From: Nocardioides limicola
GTDB taxonomy: Bacteria; Actinomycetota; Actinomycetes; Propionibacteriales; Nocardioidaceae
Direction of reading: 5' to 3'
Length of the DNA: 64,000 bases
NCBI RefSeq assembly: GCF_016827675.1
Contig: NZ_JAERJA010000006.1
Span: 62,001-126,000 of the forward strand
Shown here: piece after piece, positions 8,413 to 15,253 of the stretch
Position numbering within the stretch: position 1 is the stretch's first letter
Layout of the letters: every line of letters starts with the position of its first letter
Notes under the pieces: generated by a model
Seen by the model: the letters and a program-made list of their open reading frames with translations, nothing else
Told to the model about the DNA's origin: nothing
The model's database searches: none
Made by a program: the position numbers and the translations under genes

Positions 8413-8619
8413 GCCGCGCGCTCGCCGAAGCACGACTCCGAGACGATCGTGGCGGCAGCACGCGACCTGCTGATCTCCGGAGGCCCACGCGCTGTCTCGG
8501 CCCAGGCCGTGGCCGCAGCGCTGTCTGCTCCGTCGGAATCCATCTACCACCGATTCGCCAGTCGCGAGGCCCTCGCTGCGGAGGTGTGGCTCGATTCGTG
8601 CGGACGGCAGTGTCGCTGA
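8413..8619 (+). pseudogene. TetR regulator remnant (HTH domain only)
   Basis: A frame without a good start encodes HDSETIVAAARDLLISGG and then SESIYHRFASREALAAEVW, the DNA-binding helices of a TetR repressor, and stops at 8617-8619 before any ligand-binding domain. Position and reading direction suggest that it was the regulator associated with the preceding ABC genes before deletion. Confidence 0.6.
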
Positions 8620-8711
8620 CCGTGATCTCGTTGGTCCCGCCTTTCCTCGTCGGGGCAAACACCGCCACCGCCACCGCGCTCCTCGGGCTACACCTGGTCG
8701 CTGCGGCGGTG
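8613..8711 (+). pseudogene. DUF6069-like membrane protein C-terminal remnant
   Basis: Directly after the TetR remnant, in another frame, comes a hydrophobic segment SLVPPFLVGANTATATALLG followed by LHLVAAAVMTI. This resembles the last transmembrane pair of DUF6069-type four-helix membrane proteins ('vp....a.t.at...L..mHlvaaavvip'). It has no start and ends at the operator of the next gene. Identification is by recall of the family pattern only. Confidence 0.35.
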
Positions 8712-8717
8712 ATGACT

Positions 8718-8739
8718 ATTGACAATTTTTCTTGTCAAT
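8718..8739. promoter_or_regulatory. Operator upstream of the ArsR-like gene
   Basis: ATTGACAA and TTGTCAAT form a perfect 8-bp inverted repeat with a 6-bp T-rich spacer, ending 14 bp before the ATG at 8754. The AT-rich island stands out from the surrounding GC-rich DNA. The location is what autoregulation by the winged-helix protein encoded downstream would require. Confidence 0.55.
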
Positions 8740-8753
8740 GCCACGGTGGCGTC

Positions 8754-9332
8754 ATGCAGGACGTCGAGGTCATCGAGAGCGCAGAGGCAGCCACCGCCGC
8801 GCTGGATCCGGTCCGGGCCCGGCTGCTCGGTGAGCTGGCCGTCCCGGCCTCCGCCGCCGGGCTCGCCGCCCGGGTCGGCATCGCGCGCCAGAAGGTCAAC
8901 TACCACCTCAAGGCGCTCGAGGCGCACGGCCTGGTGGAGCTGTCCGAGGAGCGCCGGCACGGGGGCATCACCGAGCGGGTGCTGCAGGCGTCGGCGGCGT
9001 CGTACGTCGTGTCGCCGGCGGCCGTCAGCGCGTCCGCGGCCGACCCGGACGCCAACGCAGACCACCTGTCGGCGGGCTACCTCGTCGCGCTGGCCGGCCG
9101 GCTGGTGCGCGAGGTCGGCGCCCTGGTGCGCCGGGCCGGAGCGTCCGGCAAGCGCCTGCCGACGTTGACCATCGACACGCAGGTCGGCTTCCGGTCGGCC
9201 GCCGACCGGGCTGCCTTCGCGGACGACCTGACCGCCGCGGTGCTCGACCTGGCCGCTCGCTACCACCACGACCACGGGCGCCCGCACCGGCTCGTCGTCG
9301 CCGCCCACCCACTTCCTGAGGAGAGCGCATGA
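8754..9332 (+). CDS. ArsR/HTH-20 type winged-helix regulator
   Basis: About 192 residues. An N-terminal winged helix (DPVRARLLGELAVPASAAGLA, then ARQKVNYHLKALEAHGLVEL) is followed by a helical domain ending with TIDTQVGFRSAADRAAFADD. Such proteins are commonly paired with an SRPBCC-domain partner, as here: the next gene overlaps it by 4 bp (ATGA). The start at 8754 follows the inverted-repeat operator; the longer frame includes DUF6069-like remnant sequence. It probably represses the two-gene operon until an unknown inducer is present. Confidence 0.8.
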   Translation: MQDVEVIESAEAATAALDPVRARLLGELAVPASAAGLAARVGIARQKVNYHLKALEAHGLVELSEERRHGGITERVLQASAASYVVSPAAVSASAADPDANADHLSAGYLVALAGRLVREVGALVRRAGASGKRLPTLTIDTQVGFRSAADRAAFADDLTAAVLDLAARYHHDHGRPHRLVVAAHPLPEESA

Positions 9333-10120
9333 GTACCACCCCGAACGTCCCGTACCGCCTGGAGTTCAGCGTCGAGGTGCCGGGCACCCCGGAGCAGGTC
9401 TGGCAAGCCATCGCCACCGCCAAGGGCATGAGCGCCTGGTTCCTGCCGACCGAGATGGAGGAGCGCGAAGGCGGATCCCTGCACTTCACCATGGGCCCCG
9501 AGATGGGCTCGGACGGCCAGGTCACCGGCTGGGACCCGCCGCGCCGCCTCGTCTACGAGGAGGACTGGGCCGCCCTCATGGGCAAGGACCCGGATGCGCT
9601 CAGCCCGCTGACGTCGGAGTTCCTCGTCGAGGCGCAGTCCGGCGGCACCTGTGTCGTGCGCGTCACCAGCAGCGGCTTCGGGACCGGCGCCGCCTGGGAG
9701 TCGGAGTTCTGGGACGACATGGGCTCCAACTGGATGCCGTTCTTCGACAACCTGCGCCTCTACCTGTCGCACTTCCCCGGCCAGGAGGCCACGCCGCTGG
9801 AGGCCACCGCCTCCCACCCCGGCGACGCGGAGGCGCTCTGGTCAACCCTGCACGACGCGCTCGGGCTGGGCGATGAGGGCGCGACGGTCGAGGTGCGCGG
9901 CGCCACCGGCACGGTCGAGCGTGTCGGCGAGCGGCAGACGCTGGTCCGGCTCACCGCGCCGCTGCCCGGGATGCTCAGCGTCTTCGCGTACGGCGAGGGC
10001 GACGGCAAGGCGACGGCGGGCGTACGGGCGTACCTGTTCTCCGCCGACGCGGCGGACTACGTGCGGCGCGAGGAGCCGGCCTGGCAGGCCTGGCTGCAGG
10101 GGCTCTCCGTCCCCGCCTGA
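9329..10120 (+). CDS. SRPBCC (AHSA1/START-like) domain protein
   Basis: A 263-residue protein. The N-terminal ~150 residues are an Activator-of-Hsp90-ATPase-like START fold (LEFSVEVPGTPEQVWQAIAT, then WFLPTEMEEREGG and VTGWDPPRRLVYEEDW). The C-terminal ~100 residues are an additional domain of unclear fold. These proteins bind hydrophobic ligands in a deep cavity; the ligand is unknown. It is translationally coupled to the ArsR-like regulator, the usual arrangement for this pair. Confidence 0.75.
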   Translation: MSTTPNVPYRLEFSVEVPGTPEQVWQAIATAKGMSAWFLPTEMEEREGGSLHFTMGPEMGSDGQVTGWDPPRRLVYEEDWAALMGKDPDALSPLTSEFLVEAQSGGTCVVRVTSSGFGTGAAWESEFWDDMGSNWMPFFDNLRLYLSHFPGQEATPLEATASHPGDAEALWSTLHDALGLGDEGATVEVRGATGTVERVGERQTLVRLTAPLPGMLSVFAYGEGDGKATAGVRAYLFSADAADYVRREEPAWQAWLQGLSVPA

Positions 10121-10242
10121 ACCTCTGCGCGGAACCGTACACCCCTGCCCGCGAGGCTCACTGTGCGAAGGTCGAGAAGGCAGCCAGAGCGTCTTCCCCA
10201 ACTCGGAACTGACTTCAACCCTCGCGGACGTTCCGCGCCGCA

Positions 10243-10566
10243 CTATGAGTGCTCAGTAAGCACCCGGGCGACGAACGCAGACTTGGCCTCGGTGTAGCCG
10301 GGCCGGTCGAGGGCATGCTCACGCAAGAGTCGCCTCTTGAGGTTCTGGTACTCCTGCCGAAGCGTCACGTCCGAGCGAAGCGCGTCCCTGAAACGCAGGC
10401 GCAGACGCCACTCTTCGGAGTCCGCCTCGATCAACGACAGGTAGTGCGTCCGCCACTCGTCTGGCCCTTCGGAAGGAAGACCCGACTCTCGTACACCCGG
10501 TCGGTCAGGCGGAGTTCCAGGGCTCGACGTGGGAGTCCGAACGCGTCATCCTTCACCCGAGGCATG
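10243..10566 (-). pseudogene. GrpB-like protein remnant with frameshift
   Basis: Reading right to left, an ATG at 10566 opens a frame containing LELRLTDRVYESRVFLPKG. The homologous continuation, PDEWRTHYLSLIEADSEEW followed by LRLRFRDALRSDVTLRQEY and YTEAKSAFVARVL, lies in another frame. The latter matches the C-terminal 'FRDyLR....Y..lK..la....YteaKs.Fv..vl' of GrpB/UPF0157 proteins. A single indel near 10470 explains the break. The whole is shorter than the ~160-residue family norm. Confidence 0.5.
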
Positions 10567-10927
10567 CTAGGCCAGGCGGCCGCATGCCCAGGCACTCAGA
10601 TAGCCACGAGCTGGTCGTTGGCGTCGCGCCAACGCTTGACCATCGACGAACCTAAGCCGGAGCAGCTCGCCGCGTCGCATCCCGGTGCGGGCCAAGGCGA
10701 TGACCATGAGCCGGTCGAGCAGGTTCGGCAGAGCCCGCGCCGCGTTCATGAACGCGACAGCCTTGGCGTCGTCGAGGAACCTCGGCAGGGGCCTGTCGAG
10801 TCGGGGACGGTCGCTGGCGTAGACCGGGATCCGTGCCGGGGCGTCGTCGTAACTGCCGTCGGCGACGAAGACCCGGCGTTCGCCGATGCGGACATCGCCG
10901 AACCGCAGCCTGAGGACCTCGCAGCTG
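10567..10927 (-). pseudogene. Tyrosine recombinase (integrase) remnant
   Basis: The minus strand encodes RSCEVLRLRFGDVRIGERR, then a linker PLPRFLDDAKAVAFM and finally VIALARTGMRRGELLRLRF. The last segment is the box I region around the first catalytic Arg of phage-integrase family recombinases. The first segment looks like a second copy of the same neighbourhood from another enzyme. There is no start codon and no box II H-x-x-R...Y. A stop lies just upstream at the right. This is a chimeric relic of one or two recombinases and indicates past mobile-element activity here. Confidence 0.5.
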
Positions 10928-11039
10928 CGGGGCCTTGCGGGCCGGGGTCACCCTTCTCGCCCTGCCTGCTCCAAGTCAGCTGGGTCTCGTTCCGGCCGCA
11001 CGCCTCACCGCTTTCAGCGTCGATGACTCGCTGCGGCCA
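10918..11039 (-). pseudogene. Collagen-like repeat protein remnant
   Basis: After a stop at 11040-11042 the minus strand encodes RVIDAESGEACGRNETQLTW, then GEKGDPGPQGP, which is the start of Gly-X-Y repeats, and then runs into the recombinase remnant. The 'v.daesg.aC...Et.l.W...G..GdpGp.Gp' pattern is typical of actinobacterial collagen-like surface proteins. Only about 40 codons remain. 11043-11140 holds nothing recognisable. Confidence 0.45.
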
Positions 11040-11140
11040 CTACCGTGCCGGGGGAGAAGATTCTGCGCTTGGTCGATGTTGCTGTGCCACGTCGGTCGCC
11101 TCCTGAGCCTGCATTCGGTAGTCGGCTGTCTGCTGCGCAC

Positions 11141-11569
11141 TCACCACGACTTCTGCTCACCCACCACGCCCAGTTGCCGCATCAGCCCGAGGGTGTCCCA
11201 CTGTCCGTGCTCTTCGATGATCTTGCCGTCGAGCACGCGGTGGATGTCGACGCCGGTGAAACTGACCTGCTTGCCCGTCGCGGGCACGCCGAACAGCTCG
11301 CCGCCCTGGCGGCCGGTGGCCGACCAGCGGGTGACCACAGTGTCACCGTCGGCGATCTGCTCCTCGATGGTGATGTGGAGCTCGGGAAAGACCTTGGCGA
11401 ACTCCTCGCACACGGCGCGGTAGGCGGCCTTGCCGCGCACGGGTTCCGGGAAGGCCGGGTCGTAGGAGACGACGTCGTCGCTGACCAACTCGTCGATGAC
11501 GGCGAGGTTCCAGGTGGAGATCAGCTCGTCGAACTTGCGGCGGACGAGCGCCTTGTTGGTGGAGTTCAT
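11141..11569 (-). CDS. SnoaL-like ester cyclase family protein
   Basis: A 142-residue NTF2-fold protein with the SnoaL polyketide-cyclase pattern: NKALVRRKFDELISTWNLAV, VSYDPAFPEPVRGKAAYR, then VVTRWSATGRQGGELFGVPA and HRVLDGKIIEEHGQWD. These small enzymes often catalyse cyclisation or hydration; the substrate here is unknown. It overlaps the preceding FAD-oxidase gene by 4 bp, so the two are one operon and may act on the same compound. ATG start at 11569 with AGGAGGTAC-like Shine-Dalgarno. Confidence 0.8.
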   Translation of the reverse strand: MNSTNKALVRRKFDELISTWNLAVIDELVSDDVVSYDPAFPEPVRGKAAYRAVCEEFAKVFPELHITIEEQIADGDTVVTRWSATGRQGGELFGVPATGKQVSFTGVDIHRVLDGKIIEEHGQWDTLGLMRQLGVVGEQKSW

Positions 11570-12963
11570 GATGTACCTCCCGGTGGGATGTTGTGGTTGA
11601 GCCGGAACAGGTTGCCGGGGTCGTAGCGCCGCTTGATCGCGACGAGCCGGTCCCAGGTGGCGCCGGGGTACGCGCAGCGCAGCCGGGACGGGCCGTCGTT
11701 GCCGAGGAAGTTGACGTAGGCGGAGTCGCAGCTGCCGTCGCGGATCGCTGCCGCGAGGTGTTCAACCCAGGCTTCGTGCCTCGGCCGGTCCTCGGAGCGC
11801 TTGTAGATGACTGCAGCGGTGGCCATCACGCGACGGCTCCGGTGGGCGAAGGCGGTTGCCTCGGCGTGTACCCGGGCCATGGCACCGCCGAGCGGTCGGA
11901 GCTCGACGCTGGCCATCGGCGCGGACGTGGCGCGGATCTGCTCGATGATCGTCTCCGCATCCGCGAGGGTGATCGAGTCGACGAACATCGACCGCACGGC
12001 GACCAGCGGCTGGTCGTACTCCTCGTCCATCTCATACAGCCCGCGGTAGGGCATGGCCCGTACCAGGTCGACGATGGGTGGTGCCAGGCCCCGCAACCGC
12101 GCGACGGCCCGTTCGCCCGCGTCGGTGGCGCCCGCGTAGCACAGGCGGATCATGATGGCGGGCGTGCCATGGTGCTCAGGTGGCACGAACGGCAGTGGCG
12201 GCGCGACCATGATGTCGGCCATCACGGTCAACTCGTCCGGGGCCGCGAGTGCTTCCTCGACGAGCGAGACGACCACCTTGGGCGTCGCGGGCAGCATCAG
12301 CATGCCGCCCACGATCGTCGGGATCTCGTGCAACCGGAACTTCATGCGCGTCACCACGCCGAAGTTGGCGCCGCCGCCGCGGATAGCCCAGAACAGCTCA
12401 GGTTCGGTCGCGGCATCGATGTGGCGCACCTCGCCGTGGGCCGTCACGACCTCGGCGGCCAGCAGGTTGTCGATGGTCAGCCCGTGTTTGCGCACCAGGT
12501 AGCCGATGCCCCCGCCCAGCGTCAGGCCACCGATCCCGACCGTGCCGGTGTCACCGAAGCCCGTCGCCAGCCCGTAGGCGCCGACGGCTGCGGTGTACGC
12601 ACCGGCGGTCAGCCCGGTCTGCGCCCACGCGGTCCGGTGCTCGACGTCGATGTCGAGCGCGCGCATCAGCGAGAGGTCGAGCACGATGCCGTCGTCGCAC
12701 ACGCCGTAACGGGAGAGGCTGTGGCCGCCGCAGCGGACGGCGAGCGGCAGCCCGCTCTCCCGCGCAAGCGTGACGACCCGAGCGACCTGGGACGTGCCCG
12801 CAGGGCGCAGGATCACCACGGGCCTGCGGTCGGGCCCGCCGATGAAGACCGTGCGGGCCTGGTCGTAGCCGGCGTCGCCCGGTGCGATCACCTCGCCATC
12901 GAACTCCGAGCGCAGACCCGCGAGTGGAAGGTCAAGCCGGTCGTGGGTGTCAGCCATAGTCAT
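11566..12963 (-). CDS. FAD-linked oxidase with BBE domain
   Basis: About 465 residues of the berberine-bridge/6-hydroxynicotine oxidase family. The PCMH FAD-binding domain (residues ~40-210) includes LAVRCGGHSLSRYG, where the His is the expected 8-alpha flavin attachment site, and GTVGIGGLTLGGGIGYLVRK. The second covalent site cysteine seen in bicovalent members is not present. The C-terminus (ATWDRLVAIKRRYDPGNLF) is the BBE domain. The enzyme would oxidise an alcohol, amine or sugar using O2. Start at 12963 (MTMADTHD); the longer frame to 13038 is rejected. Divergent from a LuxR regulator by 75 bp. Confidence 0.85.
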   Translation of the reverse strand: MTMADTHDRLDLPLAGLRSEFDGEVIAPGDAGYDQARTVFIGGPDRRPVVILRPAGTSQVARVVTLARESGLPLAVRCGGHSLSRYGVCDDGIVLDLSLMRALDIDVEHRTAWAQTGLTAGAYTAAVGAYGLATGFGDTGTVGIGGLTLGGGIGYLVRKHGLTIDNLLAAEVVTAHGEVRHIDAATEPELFWAIRGGGANFGVVTRMKFRLHEIPTIVGGMLMLPATPKVVVSLVEEALAAPDELTVMADIMVAPPLPFVPPEHHGTPAIMIRLCYAGATDAGERAVARLRGLAPPIVDLVRAMPYRGLYEMDEEYDQPLVAVRSMFVDSITLADAETIIEQIRATSAPMASVELRPLGGAMARVHAEATAFAHRSRRVMATAAVIYKRSEDRPRHEAWVEHLAAAIRDGSCDSAYVNFLGNDGPSRLRCAYPGATWDRLVAIKRRYDPGNLFRLNHNIPPGGTS

Positions 12964-13038
12964 GGCTTCACGATGATCCAGCCGCCGGCCCGGGCCTATA
13001 CCAGGAATCTGGCATCTCCGCTGGGAGGAAACGGGCAT

Positions 13039-14217
13039 ATGCTGCGATATGTGAGTGCGTACTCCAAGGAGCGCGCCATCGAGCGGATTGCGCGGCTGGC
13101 GCGCTCAGGCTTGGACGTTGACAGCTTCTTCCAGGCAGCGGGCGAGGTGATCATGTCCGCAGTCCCCGCCTGCGAGTCGCCATGCTGGACCACTTTCGAC
13201 CCGGCATCACTGCTGATCACCAGCTCCCATCAGGAGGGCTGGCCAGAACTACCACCGGAGGCGTTGGCTGCCGAGTATCTCGAGGACGATCCTCTGAAGT
13301 CCCTCGATGTCGCTCGCTCGGAGCGGGGCATCCAGACGTTGCAGGAAGCCACCGGCGGCGACCCCAACCGCAGTCGTGCGTACCGCGAGTACATGGCGCC
13401 GGCCGGGATTCGACACTCCGTGGAAGCCGCCCTGCGCACCCGGACAGGCCAGACGTGGGGCACTGTCGGCCTGGCACGCCAGGTCGGCCAGCCAGATTTC
13501 GACACCGACGACCTGGAGTTCCTGCTTGCGATCGCCGTGCACCTGGCGAACGGTGTGCGGCAAGGGCTACTGGTCGGCGAGGCCACCGACCCCGAGGGAC
13601 CCAACTCGCCAGGGCTGGTCGTCCTTGACGCCGACTGGGGCGTCGAGTCCCTCAGCCCGGACGTGGACCGCTGGCTCGCCGAACTGCCCGGCGAGTGGAA
13701 GAAGCACGGCGCACTGCCACCTTCGGTGGTGGCGGTGGCTGCGAGCGCACTGCGTACCGCGCGTGACGAGAACGCACCCGGTGAGGTCGCCATCGCGCGG
13801 GTGCTCTCTCGGGCAGGGCGCTGGATCGTCCTGCACGGGGCCGCACTGGTCGCCGCGGGTGGAAGGCGAGCCGCGGTCATCGTCGAGCCCGCGCACCCGG
13901 CCCGCATCGCTCCCTTGCTGATGGCCGCCTACGGCCTGACCGAACGCGAGCAGGAGGTGACCCGGCTCATCCTGCGGGGCGAGGGCACCGCACAGATCGC
14001 TGCTGCGTTGGTCGTCTCCCCGCATACCGTGCAGCAGCACCTCAAGAGCGTGTTCGACAAGACCGGCGTCCGCAGCAGGCGGGAGCTCGTCAGCAAGATC
14101 TTCTTCGCCCACTACGAACCCCGCGTCCGCGACAACGAGCACCGCGTCATCACCGACCGGCCGATACGAGGCGGCCCATTTCCCTGGCCAGGCCTCGTCG
14201 GTGACGGGCGGCGTTAG
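13039..14217 (+). CDS. LuxR family regulator with GAF-like sensory domain
   Basis: About 392 residues. The N-terminal ~260 residues look like a GAF-type sensor (FFQAAGEVIMSAVPACESPC... LEFLLAIAVHLANGVRQGLL). A LuxR/GerE HTH lies at ~290-350 (LTEREQEVTRLILRGEGTAQ, HTVQQHLKSVFDKTGVRSRR). The start at 13039 follows GGAGGAAAC at 13024-13032 with good spacing; the open frame extends far upstream only as a shadow of the opposite-strand oxidase gene. It is divergent from the FAD-oxidase/ester-cyclase operon, its probable target. Confidence 0.85.
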   Translation: MLRYVSAYSKERAIERIARLARSGLDVDSFFQAAGEVIMSAVPACESPCWTTFDPASLLITSSHQEGWPELPPEALAAEYLEDDPLKSLDVARSERGIQTLQEATGGDPNRSRAYREYMAPAGIRHSVEAALRTRTGQTWGTVGLARQVGQPDFDTDDLEFLLAIAVHLANGVRQGLLVGEATDPEGPNSPGLVVLDADWGVESLSPDVDRWLAELPGEWKKHGALPPSVVAVAASALRTARDENAPGEVAIARVLSRAGRWIVLHGAALVAAGGRRAAVIVEPAHPARIAPLLMAAYGLTEREQEVTRLILRGEGTAQIAAALVVSPHTVQQHLKSVFDKTGVRSRRELVSKIFFAHYEPRVRDNEHRVITDRPIRGGPFPWPGLVGDGRR

Positions 14218-14280
14218 ACACCTCCACCGCCGATTCGGGCAGCACGAGCGGCTTGGCGCCGCCGGGCGCCACGTGCCGGC

Positions 14281-14525
14281 TCAGGATGGGTGATGGTGCA
14301 AATGGGTGGCCGGTGTTCGTTCCCGCGACCAGGTCATCTGGGTTGGGATCGGTCCGTTCGGCAGCCAGGGCTGCTCGGCGACCGCGTCAGCGACATGCCA
14401 GGTGCCGCGCTCGATCACACCAAGGGCTGCGTCGATCACCTTGTAATGTTGCACCCGGGAGTGGCTGGCCTGCGACTCGACCCACACGATGATCCACTCG
14501 CCTGGGGCGAACGCACGTCGGCGAC
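14281..14525 (-). pseudogene. Unidentified C-terminal ORF fragment
   Basis: A protein-like minus-strand stretch ([39 protein letters not shown], ending in a His-rich tail) without a credible start, joined on its right to a flavoprotein N-terminus in another frame. I do not recognise the family. It reads as the 3' half of a gene truncated by deletion. Confidence 0.3.
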
Positions 14526-14527
14526 CC

Positions 14528-14627
14528 CGGCCCTCGCGAGGTGGTAGGCCGTGCTCAGACCCATCACGCCGCCACCGATGATGACGACCGAAGCTCGTGT
14601 CGGGACCTCAGTAGCTGCCACAGTCAT
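14528..14627 (-). pseudogene. FAD-dependent oxidoreductase N-terminal stub
   Basis: An ATG at 14627 opens [20 protein letters not shown], followed by [14 protein letters not shown]: the dinucleotide-binding GxGxxG start of a DadA/sarcosine-oxidase-type flavoprotein. After about 33 residues the homology ends and the downstream DNA belongs to another broken gene. Deletion remnant. 14628-14853 contains nothing I can assign. Confidence 0.5.
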
Positions 14628-14853
14628 CCTCGATTCGGGAAGGGTGATCCTCCGGACAGACTTATCGTGACCGCGCCCACACTTTCGAACAAGAGGACTT
14701 TGCCGACAACAGTTGAGGATCCTTGATGTGTCCCGACTGAGCCTCACCCAGCTCGCGTCCTGCACGTCCGCGGCGACCTGCTGACGCACCCGGTCGGGCT
14801 GCTGTACGAGCCGCGTGTCCACCTCCAGCACCGACCGAAGCGGGGGCTCCGGC

Positions 14854-14873
14854 CTCCGAGCCTAGGCTCGGAG
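14854..14873. promoter_or_regulatory. 20-bp perfect palindrome overlapping the RBS of the next gene
   Basis: CTCCGAGCCTAGGCTCGGAG is a perfect palindrome ending two bases before the ATG at 14876, and its right arm contains the Shine-Dalgarno GGAG. It could be an operator, or in RNA a hairpin that hides the ribosome-binding site. Confidence 0.45.
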
Positions 14874-14875
14874 CC

Positions 14876-15166
14876 ATGACGGAGTACCAGGTGACTCGAT
14901 GGCGCGATCTGCCGTCCATGGTCGCGGCCCGGGCGGGCGACGAACAGGTGAAGGTCCAACTCGCAGCGCGGTTCCAAGAGGCGATCGATGAGGCCGCGAT
15001 GCGGCTCGGTGATACCGGGGCCGACGACTACCTCGCAGGTTGGGAACGCTCCCCCTGGACCGAGGCCGACGGGACCCCGGCCGAGGTGCTCGACCGAGTC
15101 GCCGCCGAGCTCGACGCGCAGTGGCCGGCCGACACGATCGCCGAGTACCTCGACGGGCTGGGTTGA
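14876..15166 (+). CDS. Small PF13769-type (virulence factor family) protein
   Basis: A 96-residue acidic protein reading EYQVTRWRDLPSMVAARAGD, then VQLAARFQEAIDEAAMRLGD and DDYLAGWERSPW. This matches the short 'Y.vt.WrdiPs.V.a...vk..L..rFq.aID.aAmr.g..d.Yl..W' family that databases call virulence factor domain, although no virulence role is shown. Cytoplasmic, function unknown. Its start is directly preceded by a 20-bp palindrome. It stands alone, upstream of the LAL regulator. Confidence 0.65.
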   Translation: MTEYQVTRWRDLPSMVAARAGDEQVKVQLAARFQEAIDEAAMRLGDTGADDYLAGWERSPWTEADGTPAEVLDRVAAELDAQWPADTIAEYLDGLG

Positions 15167-15211
15167 CGTGGCCTGGTGCCAGGCGGCGCGGCGCTTTCGC
15201 ACAGCAGCCTG

Positions 15212-15229
15212 CGAGTAGTGCGCAACTCG
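15212..15229. promoter_or_regulatory. Candidate LAL regulator operator (copy 1)
   Basis: CGAGTAGTGCGCAACTCG lies 25 bp upstream of the LAL gene start. Its reverse complement differs at only one of 18 positions from the site at 17797-17814, which precedes the cupin gene. The pairing of one site before each gene argues for a shared regulator binding site. Confidence 0.6.
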
Positions 15230-15253
15230 GATCAGGCTCGCTAGCCTGACGCC

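Noticed and set aside
11593-13038. N-terminal extension of the LuxR regulator to 874 residues
   Set aside because: The extension is antisense to the FAD-oxidase gene; the Shine-Dalgarno at 13024-13032 and the ATG at 13039 fit the real start.
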